64,000 bases of DNA, from assembly GCA_958510825.1 (NCBI GenBank), contig OY294046.1, positions 49,829,794 through 49,893,793 of the forward strand, read 5' to 3'. How positions within the stretch are numbered: the first letter of the stretch is position 1; every line of letters starts with the position of its first letter. Position numbers and translations under genes: made by a program. Shown piece by piece: positions 32,521 through 43,725 of this stretch. The DNA is from Brachypterus glaber (lineage: Eukaryota; Arthropoda; Insecta; Coleoptera; Kateretidae). Below the pieces are notes generated by a model, which was not told the DNA's origin, ran no database searches, and saw only the letters and a list, made by a program, of their open reading frames with translations.

Positions 32521-34008
32521 AAGGTTAGAATCCGTTTAACACGCCTCTTTTGCGGTGGGAAAGTGCATATTCTCTTGTCTTGTCATTAATTTCTTGACAA
32601 GTTAAATGCTCATTGGGTCACTCGATCTAGTACCCAACTTTTTTTAAACCTTGAATATTTTGTACTTTTTATACTTTTTTTTGTAGGATAAAACATCCTG
32701 TAATCTTTAAAAACTGGTTTTCCTACGATCACCTAAAAAATTTCAATTTTAATTTCACATGGTTTAGAGACTAAGAAAGTGTCATATTTTATACGAGTGC
32801 AAAATAATAGCATACATGTATGGAAAAAAAAAGCTATCATAATTTCTTTTTAATATTTACCATTTTATCAGACGTTTTTGCATTTCATTTTTCCACTTTT
32901 CCACTTTTTTATTAGTTACGATCATTCTGAATTATAAATAGTTTTAATGGACAGCAGTCCAATACGTTAGGCAACATAAATTTAGGTCTTCAATACCAAC
33001 CCAAAAAGAAAATTTCCTGATAATATTATATTTGAATTTTGTCAACGTGCAACAAAAAATGTGCATTATATGCAAAATTAATTAAGAATACATAAAACAG
33101 CTTATTAAACATAAAAACAAGTACAAAATCTTCACACACAACGGGATATTTATTATCAATGACTTTCACATTAAGGAGTAGTTCATAAGTTCCCTAGGAA
33201 ACTTTAGACCTACTGTACACATAGTTGTGTAGAAATTAAAAAAAAAACAAATATCTTACCTTCATGTACATTAAAATATAATCTAAAATGTTATTTTTAC
33301 CTAAAATATTAATAATTTTATTTGAACACAATAATAATTATACTTTTGTCTCTTTCTGTAGAACTTTTCTCTGTATCTAATCTAAATAGGCGGCAGTCCA
33401 TTTAGATGAGATAACAATAATCCTCGCAATAATCTTAATGAACATAACTAATTTTAATTGTCAAAGTCGAATCTAAGAAAACAAAAGAAATCTTCAAGAG
33501 ATCGAGGTAAACTTGAAAATTAATTTATCAAGGTTGACGTATTCTGCAAAACTGCAGCTAGATTATTAATTTTTTAGTAAACTACCGCATAACTTCGGAA
33601 AGTATCTTTATTTCATTCGCTTATACGAAATAGGTCACTTTCCGTAACGTTATGTGTTATGTTCCTGGACTCAAGAAGTGGCAAGTCTCGACAAAGTCTC
33701 GCCTGTCCATATCTTCTATCGACCGGCAAAATATCCGTTTTCCCGAATAGGATTAAAATATACTATATTTTCGAATAAGAACGTATAAGCAAAAATTGAA
33801 GATTTCTCAACTATAATTTATTAGAAATAAATTGTCTATTTCACGCCTATACATTTTATTTTATCTCTGGTTTCAATTTTATGGCTTTTGCAAACTCCCA
33901 CACTTTAAATTTGGGGACAAATGGTGACATAAAATTTAGAAAAAGCGCATATATATTATTAGGATTTAAATGACTGAAAATTTAATGCTAATAAAACCAA
34001 TAAAAAAT
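32521..34008. other. AT-rich stretch with one hairpin
   Basis: No gene is recognised. An inverted pair at about 33588-33655 (GCATAACTTCGGAAAGT and ACTTTCCGTAACGTTATG, around TTTCATTCGCTTATACGAAA) forms a hairpin of roughly 65 bp. Confidence 0.5.
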
Positions 34009-34450
34009 ACTGCTGCAAACAAAATAATACTTTCCCCTATAGTCCTAGGTTTATTAAAATAAAAAAAAATAAAAAAAAATAAATTTTTTTTGAACAATTT
34101 TTTTTTACAAAAAAAGTTTTTTTTTTCGTAAAACGAAAAATTAATAAAAAAAATATTTTTTTGAAAAAAATTGTTTTTACCCCATTTTACCCCCTTACTG
34201 GATTTTTACAATAACAATCCCAGCCTAGAACTTTGGATAATCAACCTGTGGTCCAAATTTGAAATTTTTAGCTCGAAGCGTTCTTGAGTTATCGTGGTCA
34301 CAAATTTCCCGGACACACAGACCGACCGACAGACAGAATTTTTTTTTGGCGGAAATCATATTTTTTGGGTATAAAACGTCCAGAAACCTAAAAAAAAAGC
34401 AATAAAAATTTTTCGATTTTGTTTTACTAACGCAAGACTTTCCTTGGGGA
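34009..34450 (+). repeat. Family-B repeat, copy 1
   Basis: Begins ACTGCTGCAAACAAAATAAT then ACTTTCCCCTATAG, CCTAGGTTTATTA and an A/T tract. Next come TTTTACCCCCTTA, CCCAGCCTAGAACTTTGG and the core GTTCTTGAGTTATCGTG at 34280-34296 with an ACAGACCGACCGACAGACAG tract, then AAAACGTCCAGAAAC and TTTTTCGATTTTGTTTTA. The downstream copy starts immediately, so the two are head to tail. Confidence 0.75.
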
Positions 34451-34860
34451 AAGTAATACTGCTGCCAGCCAAATAACAATTTCCCCTATGGGCCTAGGTT
34501 TATTAAATTCCAAAACAAAACAAAAAATTTTTTTTTTCAAAAAAACTTTCTTTTTTCATAAAACTAAAAATTAATAAAAATAATATATGTTTTTGAGAAA
34601 AATTGTTTTTATTCCATTTTACCCCCTTATTCTGAAAAACAATCCCAGCCTAGAACTTTGGATAATCAACCTGTAGTCCAAATTTGAAATCTTTAGCCCG
34701 AAGCGTTCTTGAGTTATCGTGGTCACATATTTCCCGGACACATAGACCGACTGACAGACCAATCGAAAGATTTTTTTTACATATAAAACGTCCAGAAACG
34801 TAAAAAAAGCAATAAAAATTTTTCGATTTTATTTTATTTGAGGAAAGTAAATTGAATATT
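34451..34860 (+). repeat. Family-B repeat, copy 2 (tandem with copy 1)
   Basis: Same order of landmarks as copy 1, including ACTTTGGATAATCAACCTGT and the core at 34704-34720. The two copies are directly adjacent and differ by substitutions and indels, so the duplication or double insertion is not recent. Opposite-strand partial copies lie at 38640-38835 and 50030-50135. Confidence 0.75.
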
Positions 34861-35135
34861 TTTTTTGCATCTTCCAAATTACAGATTTTAAAACTATAAA
34901 GAAACCTTCGATTTATCTATTCAGGATACTAAATTTGTAGGTATTTGCATTTTGAATTAATTCAGTATTTTAAATTTTATATATTTTTTATATCATTCGA
35001 ATTATGCATCAAAAACGGCACTAAAAATCCTTTTATTTTTGGAATCTTTTGGGTGACGCGTTATGACGTATAAATGCTTTTTTAAAGAAATTTATCTTTT
35101 AATAAGTGTTTGATTTTCGAATAACGTTAATAAAA

Positions 35136-35520
35136 CACTGAAAAAGTGATCTGGTTGGGTCGACAAGATCTGACTGATTTAGGGCCACTTGCACCAACTT
35201 TTGGTACGGGATTATCTCAGCTAAACCGAGTTTAAGTTAAAAATGCTGCGTTCTGATTGGTCAGCCGTCAATTTAATCCAAGTTTAAAGTTAAACCATCA
35301 TTGGTGCAAGTGGCCCTTAATAGGCAAATACGGAAAAACTATTTTTATGGTTGCTTACATCATTTGTTGTGCTTACCTAATCCATAAAATCTAAATTTTG
35401 TTTCTGGTAACCACAACAAGTGTTGATGTTTCCCTTACCACATTTTAGGTTGGGTGCCCAGAAAAATAATTGTTTTGTACTTAACTATTGATGGGTCAAC
35501 CAAGCAGATCTTTCTTTCAG
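35136..35520. mobile_element. CACTG-type MITE, family D copy 2
   Basis: Starts CACTGAAAAAGTGATCTGG and ends with a diverged inverse, GGTCAACCAAGCAGATCTTT then CTTTCAG. It shares internal sequence with 21574-21790. It has been split by the 135-bp element at 35182-35316. Confidence 0.6.
35182..35316. mobile_element. PIF/Harbinger-like MITE with GGGCCACTTGCACCAA ends
   Basis: A 135-bp element with termini GGGCCACTTGCACCAA and TTGGTGCAAGTGGCCC, flanked by TTA on both sides (35179-35181, 35317-35319). The interior has AAACC..GTTTAA-like motifs in both orientations. TTA duplication fits PIF/Harbinger. The ends look very similar to a MITE I recall from many insects. It is nested inside the family-D element and so is younger. 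Confidence 0.85.
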
Positions 35521-36431
35521 CAAATCTTTCTAAAAGAAAGTTATTATTTGTATTGTATCTGCATTTTGAGATGCGTGGATTATTATTTTATTGATCTTGA
35601 ATGATGCATCAAAAACAACACTAAGTTTATGTTGTTGGAACTAAATATTTAATATTTTGACAATTTTTGTCAAACTTAAAAAGTAAATTAGTCTATAGGT
35701 AAAAAATTTGACTAGCCACTCATTTTTAAGGGAGAAATAAAATATGTAATTTTCAGAATTTTAATTGAATGAAAGAAAGATAAATCCGAAATTAATTCAA
35801 CAAGTTGATTAATAAAAATTAATTTGTCTTGAATGATGCATCATTAACAACCCATATATTCGTGTGGTTTTTAAAATGTCATCAGCAAAAAAAATCTGTT
35901 TTAAATTGATTTTTAAAATTTTCTAATTTATGAAAAAATAAAAAAATACATGTCGAAGAAAATCCTCAATTTCTTTATTATGGGATAATAAAGTCGTATC
36001 TGCATTTCGAGATCTGGGAAGATAAATCCAAAATTAATTCAGCAAGTTAATTATTATAAATTCATTGGTGTTGAATTATGCATCCGTGTTGTTTTCGATA
36101 TTTTGCAAGCGCAAAACTATGCTGGCGTGGGCGGAACGTCCATTATATAACCAGTCGGTGAATATTTTCACCTGCCGTCGCTCAACTGTTGCCGATTTAG
36201 TGGTTTTTTCATTAGATATGGTAGTTTTAAAGTCTACTAGTTATCAGCAATGATGCCGATAGAATTAATTTCTGAAAAAGACACAGATTTTCCAATTTAA
36301 AATGAACGATTTCCCATTTCAAAATGTAAAGTTTGGACAATTTTCTCTATAAAATAGTGCGATTTTTCCAATTTAAGAGTGAGATTTTGCCATTTCGAGG
36401 GTTATAGGAGGGAGATGCCAGCCAGGAAAGG
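35521..36431. other. AT-rich stretch, no gene recognised
   Basis: A motif GAATGATGCATCA(A/T)(A/T)AACA occurs twice (near 35603 and 35831) with a degenerate third near 36070, and GGGA/AGA-TAAATCC-AAATTAATTCA occurs near 35780 and 36017. These are remnants of an internal duplication. No gene is seen. Confidence 0.45.
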
Positions 36432-36625
36432 CTAAATAAGCTTGTAAGGGTAAACCACGTCACTCTGGTATGGGTCCCGGACATTGCGGAGTCGTCGTCA
36501 ACGAAGAGGCTGATTCACTTGCCAGGAAAGGGGCAAATGCAGTCTTTACTGGATCCAAACCAGTCTTTCATATAGCCATGAAGGTTGCCAAGTCTCTGAT
36601 TGAGATTTTTACACACTTGAATTGA
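36432..36625 (+). pseudogene. LINE RNase H domain fragment, frameshifted
   Basis: The translation LNKLVRVNHVTLVWVP is followed, after loss of one G at about 36478, by GHCGVVVNEEADSLARKGAN and FTGSKPVF, ending at the TGA at 36623-36625. WVPGHxG-x-NExADxLARxGA is the signature end of the RNase H domain of non-LTR retrotransposons (I, R1, LOA and related), including the catalytic Asp of EAD. The frameshift and missing upstream part make it a pseudogene. The CACTG-type MITE begins about 30 bp downstream. Confidence 0.8.
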
Positions 36626-36806
36626 GAGAATCCTAACAGGATTGTCCTGTTGGCTACACTGATAAAAATATTTGGAAGAATATTGCCAACTTTGTTATGC
36701 GAGTTTTCCAGAATATATTCTGTATAATTTAATAATAAGTTAAGTGAAATAAAATTTTACGGAACATATTCTGTCAAAATTTGTGTAAAATAAAATATTC
36801 CAAAAC

Positions 36807-37840
36807 ATTTGAAGTGGTTGTAATTATAGGTTATAGACCAAAATAAATGCTTTTTTAACGTAAAATCGCCAACGTTTCGAGCACCTAAACGGTCGCTCTT
36901 CTTCAGGGCTACAACAAGGTTTATTAATTAGAACATACAGTAATACATAAAAAATGAATAAAATAAAATTTGGAGGTTATGTTACCTTAATTACTTCATT
37001 CAGCATAATGTCAACATAAAAATAATATTAGGCATAGTATACGCCTTACGTAAAACATAAACCATATAAAATAACAATACAATGTAAAAAACTATTAACA
37101 ATGACTTCTGACAAACGAAATTTCGACATAAATTAAAATAAAACATGCAAACTATTGATTTGAACTATTTTTGCGGGACAATATGCCTACCTATTTTCAA
37201 CACCAATTAGTCGTCTTTTTGTGGAGTAGCGGTTACTAAGTTAGGGAATATGTATCTCTTTCTCTCTCAACTCATAAACTAAACAGAGAAAGAGATACAT
37301 ACCAGTTAACCGGCACTGCCACAAAAACTGACTATTAATATTATTTTTACATGATTAGTTGTAAATTAATAACTAAATCTCTAATATAATTCAAATTATA
37401 TTACATTACTATTTCTAGACTCTTAATTTAAGGAACTAAATCGTAAAACATACACTGACAAAAATATATAAAAATTTAGATTTAACTGACATGGCCAATC
37501 AAACTATTCTCAGGTATAAACGGTTGTGCACTCTCAATGGCCAAACCACGAATTATGTCTTTGGCCACCAAGAGTAGCCTTACCGCTAACTCCGGGCCAA
37601 CCTACCATATTTTGCAATCAGACCATTGTAGCTTGAAAAAGTTCATTGTATCGGTTCTCAAATTTACGTTTTTGTTAAGTTTTATAAATATCATCTCACT
37701 TATATTTCTCCTGTACCGATTCGGCTCCTTATTACAAATAATTATATTGCTAAAATTGAAGTTATGACCATACCTAAAGTGATGTAATTAAAAAAGCATT
37801 TATTTTGGTCCTATAACCTATAATTACAACCACTTCAAAT
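36807..37840. mobile_element. 1.03-kb TIR element nested in the CACTG MITE
   Basis: The left end ATTTGAAGTGGTTGTAATTA then TAGGTTATAG and ACCAAAATAAATGC is matched by the inverse at 37785-37840. Next to the left end is CCAACGTTTCGAGCACC...CTTCTTCAGGGC, a motif often seen in insect repeats. The interior has a small inverted pair (AGAGAAAGAGATACAT type, 37244-37300). No transposase is found. Confidence 0.75.
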
Positions 37841-37936
37841 AATTTGATTAAGGACATATAAAAAATGGAAAATTCCAAAACATATTCTGTAAAAATTACA
37901 TAACTTATGTTCTGTGAATAAAGCGCGCCAAAAATT

Positions 37937-38020
37937 ACATAATATATTATGTGAAAATACATAATATATTATGTAAAACTTAAAAATTACATAATAAGTT
38001 GATACATAATATATTATGTA
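37937..38020. repeat. Three palindromes of ACATAATATATTATGT
   Basis: The exact palindrome occurs at 37937-37952, 37959-37974 and 38004-38019; the last two extend to the 18-bp TACATAATATATTATGTA. They lie in the right arm of the CACTG MITE. Confidence 0.85.
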
Positions 38021-38092
38021 AATTTTAAAATAGGTTTTGTGAAATTTTACATAACTTATTGTGTGATTGTGTGATTTTTATCTGTGTACACT

Positions 38093-38639
38093 GAAACTTT
38101 CACCTGCCGCCGTTTGCCAGGCTCTCCATCAAGATGAGTTTAAAGTCATCTTGCTCTCCATGTAAATAGCTTTGCTGCTATTCTATCACCTATAAAGGCC
38201 TTAACAGGAAGAATGCGAAATATAGGCAACCAACATGAATGCTTCGACTTTTTGATACCCTGGCCGCGTAAATTTAAATTTATAACCTATCTTATATGGT
38301 CTGTTTCTAGCTATTGGTCTATAAACAACATTATATGATTATAAAAATGACAAAATGTCTTAAAAAACAAAGGAAAAATGATGAAAATTTATAGAACAAC
38401 GTAAAAACTCGAAAATATATCCCACAAGCGTAACCTTAAAAAGTTAACAAACTCGTCTAGACAGCGTTGCCGCTTGTTGACAAATTTTTGTAAACGTGTA
38501 TTATTCGTCCTTACAGTTAGAAAGAGAAAACAATACAATTCGAGGGAAAAAACATGCGATCCGGCAAATTGGCAGGGTATCAACATGGCGATTCTCTATC
38601 CCCTAAATATCCTGCGCCAAAAGCTGAGCAAATAGGTAA
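38093..38639. other. Stretch without a recognised gene
   Basis: Starts TACACTGAAACTTTCACCTG and is locally less AT-rich. Translation around 38160-38235 (for example IKALTGRMRNIGNQHECFDF) faintly resembles the region after RNase H in LINE proteins. It might be the continuation of the 36432-36625 pseudogene beyond the inserted MITE, but this is too weak to call. Confidence 0.3.
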
Positions 38640-38835
38640 TTTTTTTGAAAAACTTTAATTTTTTTTTTATTTTTTTTTATTATTTTTCAATCTATTTTTT
38701 TGAAAAAAAAAAAATAATAATAAAATTGAAAAAACGAAAACATTTTTTTTTTCATTTTTTTTTTTTCATTTTTGATTTTAATGTACCTAGGCCTCTAGGG
38801 GAAAGTATTATTTTGTTGGCAGCAGTATTTATATT
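38640..38835 (-). repeat. Family-B repeat, partial copy
   Basis: On the minus strand it begins AAATACTGCTGCCAACAAAA, then TACTTTCCCCTAGAGGCC and a long A/T tract, matching the start of the copies at 34009 and 34451. The GACAGACA core is absent. Confidence 0.65.
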
Positions 38836-40129
38836 TAATTTTAAGTTTTAAATTTTATTTTATATGCATATAATAATATGCTTGGACTTTTTTGATATAT
38901 ATTTTGAAATAAGTAAAAATTTCATATATTTTAATGAAATTTGGTATGTAAATTACAGGCAAAACTAGAAGAAAAGTAATTTAGTTTTCAATTCTTTAGT
39001 GAAAATTAAATACGTAAGATGTTTTAGCCCACTCCCTTGTCTTATGAAACGTATAATATATTAAAGTACTAGTTTTATAACACAAGTTTTTAGCGCACGG
39101 GTATAAGTTGAGAAAACGAGCCGCTTGCGGTGAGTTTTCTAAAGTTCAAGTACTAGTTCAAACGAGAAACGTGCTGTGAAACGAGTGCTTTAGACTTTTT
39201 TTTTCTATTTTTCTTAAATTAAAAAAAAAACGTTCATTTAAATCAATGACTGATTTGACAATTTTTATTTTGAGTTGGCAATACAATTTTCACCATGTTT
39301 GAAATTTAAAAAAAAATGATATTTTAATATCTTTTAGTCAGCTCTTTTATTTTTCACTGCAAGTAACCAATCCACAATTTCAACACGGTAAAAATTAACC
39401 TGAACACAACCATATTCTAAATATATACGTACCAGGTACGTCGTACCTATATAATTATATAGGTACGTAGGTATATGCATACTCAGAATATATCGATGGA
39501 TGTAATTTACAATTTGTAAAACTATAGTAAATACATGGTCCAATTTTATATTTATAAAAATTAAAAATTTGTTAACAAAGAAAATTAAACTCCAAAGCAA
39601 TATTAACATTTGCACGGAAAACGTCAAGCGATATACATTTGTCCTGTTGCCAACCCAAAAGAAAAAAAAGAAAAAATAATAATAAAGAATACCACTCACC
39701 TAGATAGCTGGCCCGTCTTATTTAAAATGCTGTAGGTCAGTTTGAGCATCTGAAAGATAGAATTTTAATGAACTGACTATTTATTACACAAACTAGTTTC
39801 TTTTTAAGAATATATTAATATCTATAAATCACTAACTTTGTTAAATTATTAAAAAAATAATATGTATATTAAATTATAGATATCCACCTGTGGAGTATTA
39901 CAACATATTGTGTTATTAAAAATAAAAGAAATATTTAAAAAATATTATGTAATTATGAAAGACTAGTATAAAACGTAAAAGCTCCATATTTAGACCCGTC
40001 GACGTAACTCCCGCTGAATACAGGGACTCTGTATGCTTATTTTTACAAATAAAAGGGTTAATAAGGATTAAACATTTAGTCCGAACAACTAAATATATAA
40101 ATTTGCGATTTAAAATAAAGTTAGAATCT
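38836..40129. other. AT-rich stretch, no gene recognised
   Basis: Contains a self-complementary run at 39428-39477 (GTACC/GGTAC and CCTATATAATTATATAGG). The minus-strand frame at 39334-39699 is low in complexity at its start and has no domain; it is not called. Confidence 0.45.
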
Positions 40130-40381
40130 CTTATTCGAGTTAAGTCAATTTATGCTCTGTTTTTTCAAGCAAGATAGTAAATTAAAGATCGCACAGTAAA
40201 TATTTTTACAATAGGTTCGAATAGTATATGTTTGTGTATAGAATATATATATGTTTTATAAAATAAACTAAGCAATATATTCCCACATACAATATTCGAA
40301 TCTGTTTTGAAAATATTAACTGTGCGGTTTTTAATTTACTATCTTGCTTGATGAAACAGACCATATTACTCGAACAAATTT
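40130..40381. mobile_element. 250-bp inverted-repeat MITE
   Basis: Arms CAAGCAAGATAGTAAATTAA (40169 on) and the inverse TTAATTTACTATCTTGCTTG (about 40330-40350) extend outward through CTCTG/CAGA and inward through CGCACAGT/ACTGTGCG and TTCGAATA/TATTCGAA. The centre is an AT loop. Confidence 0.75.
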
Positions 40382-40744
40382 TTGAATCCATAAGAAATTT
40401 AGTAAACATGTCTACTGTAACCATTTGTGTGCTTTAATTTAACTACAAAATAGTAAAATCCAGAATTTTAAACTCTTTACTTAATAGTAAAATAAAACAA
40501 AAGCAATAATTATAATTACATATTTTAAAAGAGCGAAGTGTTTTACATATTGAAACTCAATTAAATGTTTTCCAACCAACATACAGTGCGTGTAGTTAAT
40601 AAGATATAATTTGCTGAATAAAATTTTAATATGTTAATAATAATTAGATACTAACGACTTCACACCTTCAGAAATTCAATATATTAATTTTTTCAATGGA
40701 AAATCGTGTCGATAAACCGGAAAAATATTTTCAAATATTAAAGA

Positions 40745-41640
40745 AAGAGTATCCCCGTCCGCATATGCGGATTGATTATTTTTAATCAACGTCCCCAAAT
40801 GTAAATCCTACATAAGAGTTTGCAGACGTTAATTATTTTTTAATCAACGTCCGCAAATTTTTATAACCTTAAAATATGTATGCGTCCTGTGAAAAAAAAT
40901 GAGCGAAATTAAATTCAAAATTTTTATCGATTGATAAATTTGAAACCAATATTAAAGACTTTGAAAATAATAAAAAAAGGCCACCAAAACAAAAATTTAA
41001 CCCCCTTCCCCCCAACTACACACCAAAGTCGCTATCTCAAAGCGTTCTTAAGTTATCGTAAATACAGACAAACAGACAGACACCGACAGGCAGACAGACA
41101 AAAATAATTTTGTTGTTGTTTATTTTGATTTGTCTCGACGTTTAAGGAAAAAATAAGATGATTTAGCAAAAAAAGTTTTTTTTTCTTTCTTTTATGAGAA
41201 AGTAAAAATCCGCCTCGAATGAGCGAGAGCACTTTCTCATTAAAAAATAAAATGAATCCATGACCGATTTTGCTCAAATACGAACTTGTCCAAGATCATA
41301 TAAAAATATATCTGCATTCCAAGTTTCAAGTCTCAAGCGTTCTTAGTTATTGTGGATACAGACAAACCAACCGACAGACAGACAGACATCATTTTTTTTA
41401 GCTAATTTTGATTTTTCTCGACGTTCCAGGAAAAAATAGGATGATTTAGACAAAAAAAAATTGATTTTTTTTCTATCGCAATACATTATATATTTTTATT
41501 ATATTATAAGTAATTAAACTCTACATTTGCGGACGCTGATTAAAAAATAATCAACGTCCGCAAACTCTTATGTAGAATTTAAATTTGCCGACGTTGATTA
41601 AAAAAAATCAGCGTCCGCATATGCCGACGGGGATACTCTT
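40745..41640. mobile_element. Foldback element with hairpin-rich arms
   Basis: Arms of about 120 bp: the left starts GAGTATCCCCGTCCGCATAT and the right is the inverse, ATATGCCGACGGGGATACTC. Each arm contains two self-complementary blocks (GACGTTGATTA ... TAATCAACGTC), so each arm folds on itself and also pairs with the other arm. The ~650-bp interior carries two copies of the GTTCTT(G)AGTTAT core with GACAGACA tracts, at 41043 and 41339, each followed by TTTGATTT(G/T)TCTCGACGTT. Confidence 0.75.
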
Positions 41641-41849
41641 CCTTTTAATAAGGTTATTTATGGAGACAGCGCTGTTGTCACTATTTTAAAGAAGAAAAGA
41701 CGTCAGGTTTCTTGCATATAAAGTAAATTTAGTTTCTTTTCTAGGGGGTATTTTTATAGCTAAGGAAAAAAAATATACATATCAACTAATCTATTATAGT
41801 ATCTTAAATTGGGTTCTCTTATTCCTTTCTTACAAATAAATTAGGCATT
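41641..41849. other. Short AT-rich spacer
   Basis: Nothing recognisable. Confidence 0.5.
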
Positions 41850-42180
41850 ACAATTAAAATAAATTTAATTTTTGGGGGGATTACTTTCAAAATTGGTAGA
41901 ATTGATCCTTATAATAAAAGTATTTTTTTCCCGAAAAAGTTACATTAATCGGAATTTTCTTTCAGCCTTTTTCGATTTCTTTTAAAAGTTTAGCCCCCAT
42001 AACTTTTTTTTAGGGGGATCTTTCCCATTTTTTCTGAAAAGACAATCGGATTATTCGTTCTTGAGTTATCGTGTCTACAAAAATCTTGACATCAGACAGA
42101 CAGACAGACAGACGGACAAAAAACAACAAAAATTTCTTTTTTTTTTCATGAAACAAAAAGTTAAATTTCGATTTCGTAGG
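41850..42180 (+). repeat. Family-A repeat, 3' part
   Basis: Contains GGGGGGATTACTTTCAAAAT, GTTACATTAATCGGAATTTT, a second TTTAGCCCCCATAACTTTTT module, and the core at 42057-42073 with GACAGACAGACAGACAGACG. The AACAAGCC start is missing. Confidence 0.7.
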
Positions 42181-42349
42181 TTTATTACCCTCGGGACGGC
42201 CCCATCGGTCAGCCCTTGGCTACTAAAAACCTATTCCATCGAAAAACTTAACTTTTCGCACTTGTATTATAAATAAGTATTATCATAGGACAAGACTTAG
42301 TAATTCAAGATCTACTTCGTCCCGGAGTTTTACTTAAATTATTAGCATA

Positions 42350-43341
42350 CCCCGGATATTTGGAATTGATTACGAGGGTCGCGCAAATGTTACTTATAAA
42401 AAAAAGTTTTTAACGATTAATGGCACACTTTCTTAACCATCCCGTGATAGTTATTATTCATGGCGTAACTTGACGACTATGTTAAACAGGTATATCAATA
42501 TTATGACACGGGGAATTATCTATACTTTTAGAATTACAAAAAATTTATAACTAAGTATATAAATATCAAAGATAAAATAACAAAGAACTATATTATGTAT
42601 ATTTTACAAAATATTTACATGTAAGTGTTCTAAAACTAAATGTACCCATATTTTTAAACATAATTAATTAATATTATTGTTGAAAATAAAAATATATCAT
42701 CAAGATTTTCTCCATGTTTTCGGCTATTAAGCTTCGTCTACTTTTAACAAAAGTATATTTATAATCTGAAAATGAACGTTCTATGTCTAAAAAATGTATG
42801 ATTTCTTAATGCATTTATTAGTATTTATATTTGGTTTAGAAAAGTCAACTTCTTTGCCATTAAAAAGGTCTACTATTGAACGTTGTGGAAAATTCGGAAT
42901 AACACAACATGCGCAATCTTTAAACCAGAAGTATTTTTGGTTTCATCTATGCTAAAAATATTTTTGTCTTGTACTAAAATTTTGGATTTTATATCCTCGA
43001 ACGCCTTTGGTAAATAGTTTTTTCTCTTTGTGGGCTCGCTTGGCCACTTTACATCTTCCAATTTTCTATAAACCCTGAGGATTTTCAATTGTCATCGACG
43101 GAATGTATGCCATTATTTTGATGATAAGTGCTTTGAAACATTACATTTCTAAGACATACCTATATCTTTTTCGCACGTTCAACAATAAAGTACCTCACGA
43201 TTAAATTGCAGCTCGGGAAAAACTTACTTATAATAAATTACAAATTTGTGTCATTATACTCAGTAAGTGTCACCCATGTCAGAATATTCATAAAAAATTA
43301 AACTTCCGTGCGCTCCTCGTAATCAATAACAAATATCCGGG
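42350..43341. mobile_element. 1-kb TIR element with broken hAT-like transposase
   Basis: The left end CCCCGGATATTTGGAATTGA then TTACGAGG and the right end CCTCGTAATCAATAACAAAT then ATCCGGG are inverse over about 30 bp; TA flanks both ends. The interior carries a decayed transposase C terminus on the minus strand. Confidence 0.65.
42674..43088 (-). pseudogene. hAT-like transposase C-terminal remnant, frameshifted
   Basis: Two overlapping minus-strand frames make up the remnant. The upstream one (43088 down to 42873) has EDVKWPSEPTKRKNYLPKAF and FEDIKSKILV. The downstream one (about 42955 to the stop at 42674-42676) reads DIERSFSDYKYTFVKSRRSL then IAENMEKILMIYF. (V/D)xERSFSxYKxI..xxRxxLxxENxEK is the conserved dimerisation segment at the C terminus of hAT-type transposases. 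A frameshift near 42930 separates the pieces and the N-terminal two thirds are absent, so it is inactive. Confidence 0.7.
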
Positions 43342-43725
43342 TACTAATTATTAGGTCAAACGGTTTCTAAGCAAAAATATGTAAAAAAGCAAAATTCATA
43401 GGTCCTGGAATTCAACCTATGAATATTTTTTTGCGTGTAAGTACTAATAAGTTATTTCCGGTAATAAATAATAGGTAAATTAGCCATTGACCACCTACAA
43501 TATGGTTTCAATTTTTCCTATGAGACTTTTTAATGTAATTTGATACTTAACAAGTTGTTAAAAACCACAATCATAAAAATTTACATAGTACTTACATTAA
43601 TATGACAAATATACTCTCAAAACAATAATTAATCTTACAATTATACGAGGTGTTGTTACAACACTGTTGTAGTACGATGGATGCGGCAATGTCACAATAG
43701 AATAAAAATTGATCGAATTTATTTG
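43342..43725. other. AT-rich spacer
   Basis: No gene or repeat is recognised. Confidence 0.5.

Larger units (their letters stand above)
36657..38092. mobile_element. CACTG-type MITE containing another element
   Basis: The left end CACTGATAAAAATA (36657 on) and right end ATTTTTATCTGTG (about 38080-38092) are inverse, with TA on both outer sides. The inner sequence has repeated ACATAA/TTATGT and CATATTCTGT motifs in both arms. The element at 36807-37840 splits it. Confidence 0.6.

Noticed and set aside
34225..34877. Proteins with shared CVREICDHDNSRT motif
   Set aside because: The shared peptide is the reverse translation of the GTTCTTGAGTTATCGTG-GACAGACA repeat core in two tandem family-B copies.
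39334..39699. 121-codon minus-strand frame
   Set aside because: Begins in a low-complexity run, crosses a self-complementary GTACCTATATAATTATATAGG-type region, and has no recognisable domain.
40745..41640. CRISPR-like palindromic repeats
   Set aside because: The hairpins belong to the arms of an inverted-repeat element; there are only two per arm.
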